NCBI RefSeq assembly: GCF_031581265.1
Contig: NZ_JAVLBQ010000015.1
Span: forward strand, 1-60,278
DNA from: Gracilimonas sp031581265
GTDB taxonomy: Bacteria > Bacteroidota > Rhodothermia > Balneolales > Balneolaceae
Direction: 5' to 3'
Length of the DNA stretch: 60,278 nt
Part shown: in pieces, positions 33,195 to 40,673 of the stretch
How the letters are laid out: the number at the start of each line of letters is the position of its first letter
Position numbering within the stretch: position 1 is the first letter of the stretch
The notes under the pieces: generated by a model
What the model was told of the DNA's origin: nothing
Seen by the model: only the letters and a program-made list of their open reading frames with translations
The model's database searches: none
Translations under genes and position numbers: made by a program

Positions 33195-34766
33195 TTACTC
33201 TGAATCTCTTTTTAACTTTCTCAGAAATCCTTCCGAACTTTCCCAAATAGCTTTCTTATCCTCTTCACTCTTTTTATCAAACATATTTACCATGAAATTA
33301 GCTCTGCCATTATTGGTGAACGTCTCTCGCTGTTTGTCAATAAAATTCCAATATAGGTAGTTGAACGGACAGGCCTCTTCCCCGGACTTCTTACTTATCT
33401 TGTACCCACAGTGTTTACAGTAATCACTCATTTTTTTGATGTAATTTCCACTGCTCACGTATGGTTTGGAGGCCAAAACTCCGCCATCGGCAAAAGTGGA
33501 CATTCCCAACACATTTGGCAACACCACCCATTCATAGGCATCCACATAAGAGAGATGAAACCAACGGTTCAATTCTTTAGGATCTGTCTCTGTGAGATTG
33601 CTAAAATTACTGAGCACCATCAGTCTTGGAATATGATGCGAATAGCCTTCTTTAATAACCGGTTTTAGGCATTCACTCATGCAGTTCATTTTGGTCTCTC
33701 CCGACCAATACATTTCCGGCAGTCTTTCGGTGAAATTAAAGTGATTAGCCTCCCTAACTTCCGGCATCATGGCCTCATAATACACCCGCACATACTCACG
33801 CCAACCTATAATTTGCCGGATAAAACCTTCTACGGAATTCAGCCGGGCATTGTCATTATGGTAAGCTTCTTCAGCTTTATTGCAAACTTCTGTAGGTAAC
33901 AATAGCCCATTGTTCAAGTACACCGAAAGCTGTGAGTGAAAAAGCTCATATTTACCATGAGCCATAGCGTCTTCATAGGGACCAAATTCATCTAAACGCT
34001 CCTCAATAAATTCATTTAACCTATATAGAGCCTGCCTTCGGGTAACTGCATAGGTGAAGTTTTCGCTTTCTCCAAAACTGTCACCATACCAACTATCCAC
34101 CATCTCTTTAACCTCTTCGGTTATATCATCCGACTCGGTTTTAGCAATTTCTGGCACGGGATGGTCTTTAGGAAGCTTCTCCCTGTTTTCCTCATCATAG
34201 TTCCACCCCCCTCCTTCAGGCTCATCCCCATTCATCAAGTACCCTGTCTTTCTTCTCATTTCACGATAGAAATATTCCATCAGCCAGCCATCTTTAACAC
34301 GCTCCTTGTATTCTTCAACATCTGCCAGAAAAAAGTTATTGGGGATTTCTTCAACGCGATCCAAAAACTCAGACCTTACGTTTCGAAGTCGATTTCGGGA
34401 ATCCCATTCTGAAGGGGCCATATACGTAAGATTTAATTCCTCATTTTCGGAAAGAATTTCATTCAAACCATCGTCAAAATGTTTTTTTGTGGAGTGATAG
34501 TGAACCGGATATCCGGCCTCTGCACACTCCAAGGCAAAATGACGCATGCTGCTTAATAAATAAATGGCCTTTTTTTTATGATGAGGCAACTCGTTCCCCT
34601 TTTCTGCAGATTCCATGAAGATAAGTAGCGGCTTTTCTTCCCGAATCCAGCTGGGCCAAACATCAAGGTTAAGCTGATCATGAAGAACAAATACCGCTCG
34701 CTCATGATTTGAAAGTTTTGGTTTGGTAATTTGTTGGTCAATATGTTTTAAAAAAGCTCTGCTCAT
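33195..34766 (-). CDS. FeS-type cryptochrome/photolyase (DPRP, FeS-BCP; probable 6-4 photolyase)
   Basis: Counting from the longest reading (ATG 34790, 531 residues) the four cluster cysteines are Cys370, Cys458, Cys461 and Cys474; their spacing is the same as Cys350, 438, 441 and 454 of Agrobacterium PhrB, a [4Fe-4S] 6-4 photolyase. The N-terminal domain opens AVFVLHDQLNLDVWP and the FAD domain has IGWREYVRVYY and YVDAYEWVVLPNVLGMSTFADGG. I start at ATG 34766 because the extra eight residues add nothing family-like; neither start has a clear ribosome site. Second photolyase within 5 kb and of a different class, so the cell can probably repair both dimer types. Confidence 0.92.
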   Translation of the reverse strand: MSRAFLKHIDQQITKPKLSNHERAVFVLHDQLNLDVWPSWIREEKPLLIFMESAEKGNELPHHKKKAIYLLSSMRHFALECAEAGYPVHYHSTKKHFDDGLNEILSENEELNLTYMAPSEWDSRNRLRNVRSEFLDRVEEIPNNFFLADVEEYKERVKDGWLMEYFYREMRRKTGYLMNGDEPEGGGWNYDEENREKLPKDHPVPEIAKTESDDITEEVKEMVDSWYGDSFGESENFTYAVTRRQALYRLNEFIEERLDEFGPYEDAMAHGKYELFHSQLSVYLNNGLLLPTEVCNKAEEAYHNDNARLNSVEGFIRQIIGWREYVRVYYEAMMPEVREANHFNFTERLPEMYWSGETKMNCMSECLKPVIKEGYSHHIPRLMVLSNFSNLTETDPKELNRWFHLSYVDAYEWVVLPNVLGMSTFADGGVLASKPYVSSGNYIKKMSDYCKHCGYKISKKSGEEACPFNYLYWNFIDKQRETFTNNGRANFMVNMFDKKSEEDKKAIWESSEGFLRKLKRDSE

Positions 34767-34840
34767 GATGTTAGAATGAAAATAACTCATATTAGCGTTC
34801 CGACACTCGAATTTTTGCTTGCTTTAGAGTATCATTAGCT

Positions 34841-35332
34841 ATGGAAGGAAGAAAAATTATTGGCATAATGGGACCCGGCGAAGGAGCTACCACTGCTGAT
34901 ATTGACGCAGCATTTGAAGTAGGGCAACTCATGGCAGAATCAGGTTACCTGGTTTTAACCGGTGGAAGAGCATCCGGCGTGATGGAAGCTGCTATGAAAG
35001 GAGCGAAATCGGCCGGTGGGACTACCATCGGAATTTTACCCTCTGAAGACGGAGCCGATCAATCCGAATATGTGGACATCCCCATCAAAACCGGAATGGG
35101 TAGTGCCCGAAATAACATAAATGTGTTGACCTCCGATACCATCATTGGTATTGGAGTGGATGCCGGCACGATTTCAGAAATAGCACTTGCCATAAAGGCT
35201 AATAAATTAGTTCTATTATTGAATTGGACGGAATCATCCAAAGCTTTTTTTGAAAATATAGAAACAGCTAAACTTACATTTTTCAATAACCCCGACGAGT
35301 TGATTAATTACATTCAAGCTTCCGAAAAATAA
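34841..35332 (+). CDS. SLOG-domain protein of the TIGR00725 / LOG-like family
   Basis: 163 residues, a single Rossmann-like SLOG domain. Visible motifs: IIGIMGPGEGAT, GYLVLTGGRASGVMEAAMKG (the GG.xGvMeaa nucleotide loop), and DTIIGIGVDAGTISEIALA, where relatives with lysine decarboxylase/phosphoribohydrolase activity have PGGxGT; here it is VDAGT, so cytokinin-riboside hydrolase activity is doubtful. The family is predicted to bind nucleotides or nucleotide-derived signals. Divergent from the FeS photolyase. Confidence 0.82.
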   Translation: MEGRKIIGIMGPGEGATTADIDAAFEVGQLMAESGYLVLTGGRASGVMEAAMKGAKSAGGTTIGILPSEDGADQSEYVDIPIKTGMGSARNNINVLTSDTIIGIGVDAGTISEIALAIKANKLVLLLNWTESSKAFFENIETAKLTFFNNPDELINYIQASEK

Positions 35333-35351
35333 ATGTTGAATTTTAATTCAT

Positions 35352-35367
35352 TACTATTATATTAGTA
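35352..35367 (+). promoter_or_regulatory. BlaI/MecI-type operator
   Basis: TACTA-TTATAT-TAGTA is a palindrome with 5-base half sites, very near the TACTA..TAGTA dyads bound by BlaI/MecI of staphylococci. It sits 20 bases ahead of the start of the blaI-like gene and overlaps a second palindrome TAGTACTA (35363-35370). Autoregulation is the expected role. Confidence 0.7.
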
Positions 35368-35387
35368 CTAACTAATTCAAAAACGCT

Positions 35388-35765
35388 ATGAAAAAATCAC
35401 TGACACCCCTTGGAGAATCGGAAATGGAAATCCTGCATCATGTGTGGGAACTTGGAGAAGCAACCGTTGCCCAGGTAAGAGAACGCATCCTAAAAGAGCG
35501 AAAAGTCGCTTATACTACGGTTATGACCATTATGAAAAACCTTAATGACAAAGGGTTTTTGAAATATTATAAAGATGGTAATACCTATGTATATAGTGCA
35601 CGCAAAGAACCTCAGGAAGTTCAATCCAGCCTAATTTCGGGACTGATTGATAAAGTGTTTAAAGGATCGACCTCTGCAATGGTACAAACACTGGTAAAAG
35701 AAGAGAAAATCAGTGAAAAAGAATTGAAAGAACTTCGGGATATGATAGATAATATGGAGGAATAA
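35388..35765 (+). CDS. blaI: BlaI/MecI/CopY-family transcriptional repressor
   Basis: 125 residues. Winged helix in the first 80 (LTPLGESEMEILHHVWELGE, then VAYTTVMTIMKNLNDKGFL as recognition helix region) and a C-terminal dimer helix part (LVKEEKISEKELKELRDMI). In the classical system the repressor is cut after the sensor peptidase is triggered. It is followed after one base by the M56 sensor gene, and an operator is visible upstream. No beta-lactamase gene is next to it; the target pathway may be envelope stress or another signal. Confidence 0.92.
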   Translation: MKKSLTPLGESEMEILHHVWELGEATVAQVRERILKERKVAYTTVMTIMKNLNDKGFLKYYKDGNTYVYSARKEPQEVQSSLISGLIDKVFKGSTSAMVQTLVKEEKISEKELKELRDMIDNMEE

Positions 35766-35766
35766 G

Positions 35767-37821
35767 ATGATTGAGCTTGTTTACTACATAAAGCAAATCG
35801 GCAATTTTAGTCTCGATGCCATTTGGTTTCCTTTGGGAGTTTGGACTCTTTGTTGTGGACTTGCCTTTCTTGTTTTGAGAAATCGTGAGAAACTAAATCC
35901 ACTCTTTCACTATCATTTGCGCACCGCAGCATTACTCTCACTTCCATTTGGAATTGGGGTTGCAGCTTTGATGAATCGAATTCCAACTTGGTTTGCTGAA
36001 TCCAATATTGAAACAGCTTTTATTGTGGTTCAGAATCCTATTGAAGTAGTACCGGCTGCGGCTAATTCATCAGCTACAGTAACTATTAACTGGCTTGAGC
36101 CTTCCCTCCTAATTGGCATCGGAACGGTGATTGTAGGCTTGATTTCACTTTTTATGATTGGTCAGCTTGTTAAAAGCTATGTCACCCTTAAATCACTGTA
36201 TAAAAATCTGGAAATCACTGAATTACAGGATGTGATTTCAAAAGATCTTAGCAATGATCGATTAGTAAAATTAGCTTTTCACGATCATCCGTTGGTTCCC
36301 TTCACTTTTGGATGGAAGCAACCGGTGATTGTCCTTCCAAGTATTCTGCAACATGAACCGGAAAAACTGGACATGGCCCTGCAGCATGAGCTCACCCACA
36401 TAAAACGCGGTGATTACCTGTTGCAGTTAGCCCTGTCTATGATTGAATCGCTTTTTTGGTTTCATCCCCTTGTCAGGTATGGAAATCAGGAAATCGACAC
36501 CTATCGTGAAATTTCATGCGACCAGGAAGTCCTCTCCAAATCCGATTTCTCTATCAAATCCTACGCCAATCTTTTATATGAATTAGTTCCACTTAGCAGC
36601 GGCGCAGGAAAATTATCAGTGAGCATGGCAGTAAAAAATTCAACTTTAAAAAAACGGATTAAAACCATGAAATATCACAAACTCCAAAAAACTTCTTTTC
36701 GGCAAAGCATTGCTTTTTTAATGCTGATGATTGTTGGAATAACATTGCCTATTGCCTGTTCTGATTTGCGTGCGCCACAAGGTCTAAGTGAAGAAGAGTT
36801 AGCAAACACAGAATTAAATTTCAATAGTCCGAATGTAACGGTTAATGGTATTGAAGTGCTTCAAATGAATTCCAACATAGATGCTATGGCATTTAACGGA
36901 ATGGTCATGATACTTGGAGAATATGGTAGTTTTGTATTTGCTCCATCTCATTTTGACGGCGCTGTAAAAGCCGGAAATATCTCAGGAAACAAGGCTACTT
37001 TTGAAGTAAATAAAATGACTGTAGAAATTACTACCAATGAGGATATTTCAGATAAAAAAATTCCCATTTATGCCCGTCACTTTACTCTTGATAAGGCTCT
37101 GGATTTTAAAATTTTCACCAAAATCCCCAACCAAATTTTGACCAATGCCCAAAGATTGAAAGATTTTGGAACCCTTACTAATGTACCTGTAAATCTTTCT
37201 GCAGATTTGAAACTTTCAGGAGACTTAAAGCAAAACACTACTGAAGAAGACTTCTTTGTAGTAGTAGAACAAATGCCAAAACTAATTGGTGGTATGGCGG
37301 GGCTTCAGAGTAAAGTTCAATATCCAACTTTGGCTCGCCGCGCAGGTATTGAAGGGCGTGTTACCATACAATTCATTGTTACTGAAAACGGTAATGTAGA
37401 AAACGCACGAGTGGTTCGAGGCATTGGCGGCGGTGCAGATGAAGAGGCTCTCAGGGTAGTACGCGAAGCCAAGTTTGAACCTGGCATGCAGCGCGGTAGA
37501 CCGGTTCGTGTTCAATATGCATTGAATATCAAATTTAATTTAGAGGATTCAGGTTTTACAGTTGATCAGGAATCTGCTCAAAACACAATGGTAGTTAATG
37601 CCTGGAATAATGATAATGGGACTATTAAAGGAACGGTTAAAAGCAAAGGCGGTGACTTTTTAGCAGGAGCAAATGTAACTATACAAGGAACAAACATCGG
37701 AAGCACTACAGGTCCTAATGGAGAGTTCACCATCGAGAATATACCTGATGGCCGAAACTTCCTTGAAGTCTCCTATGTAGGGTACGAAAAAACCAGTTTT
37801 TGTATCACCGGTTGTAATTAA
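35767..37821 (+). CDS. BlaR1-like M56 peptidase with TonB-type and carboxypeptidase-like C-terminal domains
   Basis: 684 residues. The N-terminal half is a membrane M56 peptidase: helices at about 20-36, 53-70, 112-135 and 313-330, zinc motif HELTH at 207-211, and CDQEV near 251. The periplasmic part has no penicillin-binding sensor domain. Instead it holds an unknown domain (about 335-500), a TonB C-terminal domain (about 515-595: GGMAGLQSKVQYPTLARRAG, GRVTIQFIVTENG, ARVVRGIGGG, FEPGMQRGRPVRVQY) and a carboxypeptidase-like regulatory domain (about 618-684: GTVKSKGGDFLAGANVTIQG, FTIENIPDG). The protein ends unusually early in this last domain. Sensor-type M56-TonB fusions are frequent in Bacteroidota. 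Confidence 0.9.
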   Translation: MIELVYYIKQIGNFSLDAIWFPLGVWTLCCGLAFLVLRNREKLNPLFHYHLRTAALLSLPFGIGVAALMNRIPTWFAESNIETAFIVVQNPIEVVPAAANSSATVTINWLEPSLLIGIGTVIVGLISLFMIGQLVKSYVTLKSLYKNLEITELQDVISKDLSNDRLVKLAFHDHPLVPFTFGWKQPVIVLPSILQHEPEKLDMALQHELTHIKRGDYLLQLALSMIESLFWFHPLVRYGNQEIDTYREISCDQEVLSKSDFSIKSYANLLYELVPLSSGAGKLSVSMAVKNSTLKKRIKTMKYHKLQKTSFRQSIAFLMLMIVGITLPIACSDLRAPQGLSEEELANTELNFNSPNVTVNGIEVLQMNSNIDAMAFNGMVMILGEYGSFVFAPSHFDGAVKAGNISGNKATFEVNKMTVEITTNEDISDKKIPIYARHFTLDKALDFKIFTKIPNQILTNAQRLKDFGTLTNVPVNLSADLKLSGDLKQNTTEEDFFVVVEQMPKLIGGMAGLQSKVQYPTLARRAGIEGRVTIQFIVTENGNVENARVVRGIGGGADEEALRVVREAKFEPGMQRGRPVRVQYALNIKFNLEDSGFTVDQESAQNTMVVNAWNNDNGTIKGTVKSKGGDFLAGANVTIQGTNIGSTTGPNGEFTIENIPDGRNFLEVSYVGYEKTSFCITGCN

Positions 37822-37847
37822 AAATTCTTGATTCTGTAACTCTTCCT

Positions 37848-37878
37848 AAGCGAAGCTTAAAAGGCTTCGCTTTTTTTA
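37848..37878 (+). terminator. Intrinsic terminator of the blaI-blaR unit
   Basis: Perfect 9-bp stem AAGCGAAGC (37848-37856) / GCTTCGCTT (37864-37872) with a 7-base loop, followed by a run of T. Confidence 0.9.
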
Positions 37879-37953
37879 TTTGAACTTTTTTGAAACATCT
37901 GGTTTTATCTGTCGTAATACCGTGTTAGATTATAATCAACCTAATATTTTATC

Positions 37954-38136
37954 ATGCCAGCTAAACTCAGAAAATCAAGAACAGACAAGATGCTTGCCGG
38001 TGTTTGCGGTGGCTTTGCTGAATACCTTGGATGGGATGCCACTATTGTACGCATCATTTTTGCACTGATTCTTGTCTCAAGTTTTGGTACAGCCGTACTT
38101 GCCTATTTCATCTTAGCTATTGTAATGCCAGACTAA
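37954..38136 (+). CDS. PspC-domain protein
   Basis: 60 residues that are one PspC domain: a basic start (LRKSRTDKMLAGVCGGFAEY), LGWDATIVRIIFALILV, and a second hydrophobic segment ending AYFILAIVMPD. Inner-membrane protein; full-length PspC works in envelope stress with PspA/B, but this lone short form is common in Bacteroidota and its role is not established. Single gene, placed just after the terminator of the blaR unit. Confidence 0.88.
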   Translation: MPAKLRKSRTDKMLAGVCGGFAEYLGWDATIVRIIFALILVSSFGTAVLAYFILAIVMPD

Positions 38137-38199
38137 TTCCTCTCCTCTTGTAAAATTCATGTGGCCTTAGCATCTTAAGTGTCAACTAACCCCATTATT

Positions 38200-39054
38200 A
38201 TGAAAGTTGGAATTGTAGGAGATGCTAAACGTGCTGTAGCTTGGGAACGACACCTTCGTCCACACCATATTGTTAATGAAGTAGAACTTTGTGCCCATAT
38301 TAATGAAGTAGGCAAAGTAGATGCCTGCTTCCTGGTTGATGAGTCCGAACAAAATCTGGATATTTTATTGAAAGGCATACAACAAGGCCTGAACTGCTTT
38401 CTTGTTTCTCGTCAGCCTACCAATTCTGAAAAACTGGAAAAAATATATCGCGCCGTACATGAAGCCGGTGTACATGTTCAATTCTCTCACTGGCCAACCC
38501 TCGCGCCAGCCTCACAATGGATGATGGATCGTATGAACCGCCCCTCTTTCCTTAGTATTACCCGGGAAGTAAACTATACCCAATTCTTAAATACAGAAGA
38601 TGAGTTCCGCCACTTTTGGATTGATGAGCTTGGTTTATGTATGAAATGGATGGACAGTGGAATTCACCATACCGAAGCCAAGCAAATTAAACTGGAAGAC
38701 AAAACACCTTCTGTCATCCATATTTTCCTACGCTTTGATAATGGATCTACAGCTGACATCAGAATTTATACCGGGGCATCTGAAAATCGACATAAACGTA
38801 TTGCATCAAATAAAAGAGAGATACTTGAGTGCAGTGTACACGATCAGGATATACGAATAGGAAGACTCAATTCCGGTGACCACCTCTTTTTTGAAAAAAA
38901 AGTTTTTGATCCTGCTAAATCTGCCGAAAAGGCGGCCCTAATATTCTTGAAGTCCATTCAAATGGACAAAGAAACGGCCTATACTGCATATGATGCCTAC
39001 CAGCTTTCTCAACAAATAAAAGTCCTTGAAAAACGGCTCTCACAATTCTCCTGA
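38200..39054 (+). CDS. Gfo/Idh/MocA-like Rossmann protein
   Basis: 284 residues from ATG 38200; a GTG at 38179 would add seven residues ahead of MKVGIVGDAKRAV, which already starts like a Rossmann strand. Weak family resemblance: an N-terminal dinucleotide-type fold (MKVGIVGDAK, later DACFLVDESEQNLDILLKGI and GLNCFLVSRQPTNSEKL) in the order seen in Gfo/Idh/MocA proteins, but the usual GxGxxG and the EKP motif are altered (here SRQPT), and the C-terminal part carries strands with GSTADIRIYTGAS. Possibly a non-catalytic member or an orphan reductase. Confidence 0.6.
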   Translation: MKVGIVGDAKRAVAWERHLRPHHIVNEVELCAHINEVGKVDACFLVDESEQNLDILLKGIQQGLNCFLVSRQPTNSEKLEKIYRAVHEAGVHVQFSHWPTLAPASQWMMDRMNRPSFLSITREVNYTQFLNTEDEFRHFWIDELGLCMKWMDSGIHHTEAKQIKLEDKTPSVIHIFLRFDNGSTADIRIYTGASENRHKRIASNKREILECSVHDQDIRIGRLNSGDHLFFEKKVFDPAKSAEKAALIFLKSIQMDKETAYTAYDAYQLSQQIKVLEKRLSQFS

Positions 39055-39061
39055 GGGCTTT

Positions 39062-39127
39062 GTTAACTTAATGTTAACTTTTCGTTAACAAACCATTTAC
39101 ATTGAGTTAACAATTCCTTAACATTGA
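39062..39127 (+). promoter_or_regulatory. Array of six 11-bp TTAAC repeats (PhoP/PhoB-box-like)
   Basis: Units start at 39062, 39073, 39084, 39095, 39106 and 39117, exactly 11 bases apart: GTTAAC in units 1, 2, 3 and 5, CTTAAC in unit 6 and ATTTAC in unit 4. Read one base in, these are TTAAC(A/T) hexamers with 5-base spacers, the arrangement of Bacillus PhoP boxes and similar to the 11-base repeats of PhoB boxes. The last unit contains TAACATTG, one mismatch from the -7 consensus TAnnTTTG, so the array may overlap the promoter of the gene at 39153. Confidence 0.65.
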
Positions 39128-39152
39128 AGCAGATCAAATGTGGAGGAATCTT

Positions 39153-39506
39153 ATGAAAAATATCATTTCAGTTATTTTATTGGCCCTGTTATTAACTACA
39201 GGGTTAAAAGCACAACAAGATATTACGAATCAAAAACATGAGCGAGTTATAACTCATGTTGAGAATAACCTATACGATGTCAAATTCTTGAATGAAAAAG
39301 GTGATGTTGTACAAAAAGGTCAATACTGGAGAGATGGTGAGTCTATTCTTCCACATGGAACCTGGTTATTATTCTCTGGAAATGTAAAAGACAAAGTTGT
39401 AACGAAAGCAACTTTTGATAAAGGAGAACAATTAACCGTTGAGACATTTATTAATGGAAAACTGGTACAAGCTGATCAACAACAGCTGGCTGCAAAAAAC
39501 AATTAA
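39153..39506 (+). CDS. Small secreted protein, possible member of a phosphate-type regulon
   Basis: 117 residues. I start at ATG 39153 because GGAGG (39142-39146) stands six bases ahead, an unusually strong ribosome site for this genome; an ATG at 39138 would add five residues. Signal peptide (ISVILLALLLTTGLKAQ), then a mature domain of about 95 residues with short strands around the phrases VKFLNEKGDVVQKGQYW and PHGTWLLFSGN, similar in feel to MORN/toxin-antitoxin-like repeats that describe output text, but no family recognised. Directly behind the 11-bp TTAAC array. Confidence 0.7.
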   Translation: MKNIISVILLALLLTTGLKAQQDITNQKHERVITHVENNLYDVKFLNEKGDVVQKGQYWRDGESILPHGTWLLFSGNVKDKVVTKATFDKGEQLTVETFINGKLVQADQQQLAAKNN

Positions 39507-39566
39507 CAGCGTTTTCCAAAATCATTAATTACAAATTTGCACCAAAGAAAATATGGAGGTGCCACT

Positions 39567-39722
39567 ATGAGAGCTAAGTTATACGAAAAATATTACAAAT
39601 TAGGTTTTGACCACTACATTTTTAAAAACATATTCGGATTGCATAAGCCGGATAGAAATGTGAAAAGATTTTATTATGCAATCATTATAACAGTAATGAT
39701 GGTTGGATTTTTAATTTCCTAA
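39567..39722 (+). CDS. Small membrane protein (51 residues)
   Basis: Starts at ATG 39567 because GGAGG (39555-39559) precedes it at a normal distance; the in-frame ATG at 39537 has none. A basic, Tyr-rich N-terminal part (MRAKLYEKYYKLGFDHYIF) is followed by one hydrophobic helix near the C terminus (YYAIIITVMMVGFLIS). No family recognised. It lies 60 bases behind the secreted-protein gene and shares its strong ribosome site, so the two may be one transcript. Confidence 0.62.
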   Translation: MRAKLYEKYYKLGFDHYIFKNIFGLHKPDRNVKRFYYAIIITVMMVGFLIS

Positions 39723-39737
39723 TCAAAAATCCAATCC

Positions 39738-40595
39738 TCATTTTTTGGGCTTCATTGCCTTAAAAGCTTTTTTCAGTTCGCTTCGCGGCATTAAACCGTC
39801 AATAAAGTTAAACTGACCGGCCTGAAGCCTTTCACCTCCATCTATGACCACGCATTCACCGGTCATATAGGATGAGAGGTCAGACATAAGAAATGTTGCA
39901 AGATTGGCGAGCTCTCCCGGCTCGCCATATCTTTTTAAGGGAACTTTTTCTATAAATTTCTTTTCCATCGTTTTATCAGGAACCAATCTTGACCAAGCTC
40001 CCTCTGTTGGAAAGGGACCGGGCGCGATCGCATTTAACCGAATTCCATATTCTGCCCACTCAAAGGCCAACGATCTTGTCATGGCTAAAACCCCGGCTTT
40101 TCCGCATGCGGATGGCAGCACGAAGGCACATCCTGTTCCTTCTGCATAAGTCGTAACCATGTTTAATATATTTCCTTCTTTCTCATTATCGATAAGATAA
40201 TTACCAAACACGTGGGTACAATTGAAGCTGCCATGAAGTACAATATCTACTATTGCTTTAAAGCCTCCGGGACTCAGATCTTCTGAAGCAGACAGAAAAT
40301 TACCTGCTGCATTATTCACTAATCCCTCCAAAGAGCTAAAATCTTCTACGATCTGTTCAAACATGGATGCCACGCCTTCATAATCCCGAACATCACACTG
40401 ATAATATCTCGCAACAGCCCCTTCCCTTTCCTTCTCAATTTCTTGAGCAGCTTTTTGAAGTTTATCAACCGTCCTGCCACAAATAGCAATATCGGCTCCG
40501 GTTCGTGCAAAAGATTTCGCCATAGCAAGACCTAATCCACTTCCTCCACCGGTTATTAAAATTTTTTTTCCTGATAGTGTGTCTTCTTTGAACAT
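39738..40595 (-). CDS. 2,4-dienoyl-CoA reductase-type SDR
   Basis: 285 residues of the short-chain dehydrogenase fold with NADP-binding TGGGSGLGLAMA at 15-26 and NNAAGNFL at 94-101. The usual YxxxK is replaced by the dienoyl-reductase pattern: Tyr150 in TTYAEGTG and Ser162...Lys166 in PSACGKAG, as in mammalian DECR (Tyr199, Ser210, Lys214), with a one-residue insertion between them. This enzyme reduces trans-2,4-dienoyl-CoA made during breakdown of unsaturated fatty acids. It is the last gene of the minus-strand beta-oxidation set, separated from the thiolase by a 78-base hairpin. Confidence 0.85.
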   Translation of the reverse strand: MFKEDTLSGKKILITGGGSGLGLAMAKSFARTGADIAICGRTVDKLQKAAQEIEKEREGAVARYYQCDVRDYEGVASMFEQIVEDFSSLEGLVNNAAGNFLSASEDLSPGGFKAIVDIVLHGSFNCTHVFGNYLIDNEKEGNILNMVTTYAEGTGCAFVLPSACGKAGVLAMTRSLAFEWAEYGIRLNAIAPGPFPTEGAWSRLVPDKTMEKKFIEKVPLKRYGEPGELANLATFLMSDLSSYMTGECVVIDGGERLQAGQFNFIDGLMPRSELKKAFKAMKPKK

Positions 40596-40616
40596 AATTT
40601 TCTTAGTGACAGATGA

Positions 40617-40650
40617 CCAATGACGAACGACTACCGACTTTCGTCATTGG
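40617..40650 (-). repeat. Word repeat F hairpin between thiolase and dienoyl reductase genes
   Basis: CCAATGACGA (40617-40626) and TCGTCATTGG (40641-40650) form a perfect 10-bp stem. The tract of related words (GACGA, CGAACG) extends to 40669, five bases after the thiolase stop. No T run. Confidence 0.65.
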
Positions 40651-40673
40651 CCGTTCGACAATCGTCGTCCAGG

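Noticed and set aside
37880..38068. 62-residue frame overlapping the PspC gene
   Set aside because: Different frame from the PspC protein and has no protein-like features.
39062..39127. CRISPR-like array
   Set aside because: Period is 11 bases with 6-base conserved words and no spacers of usual length; it fits a regulator-binding array.
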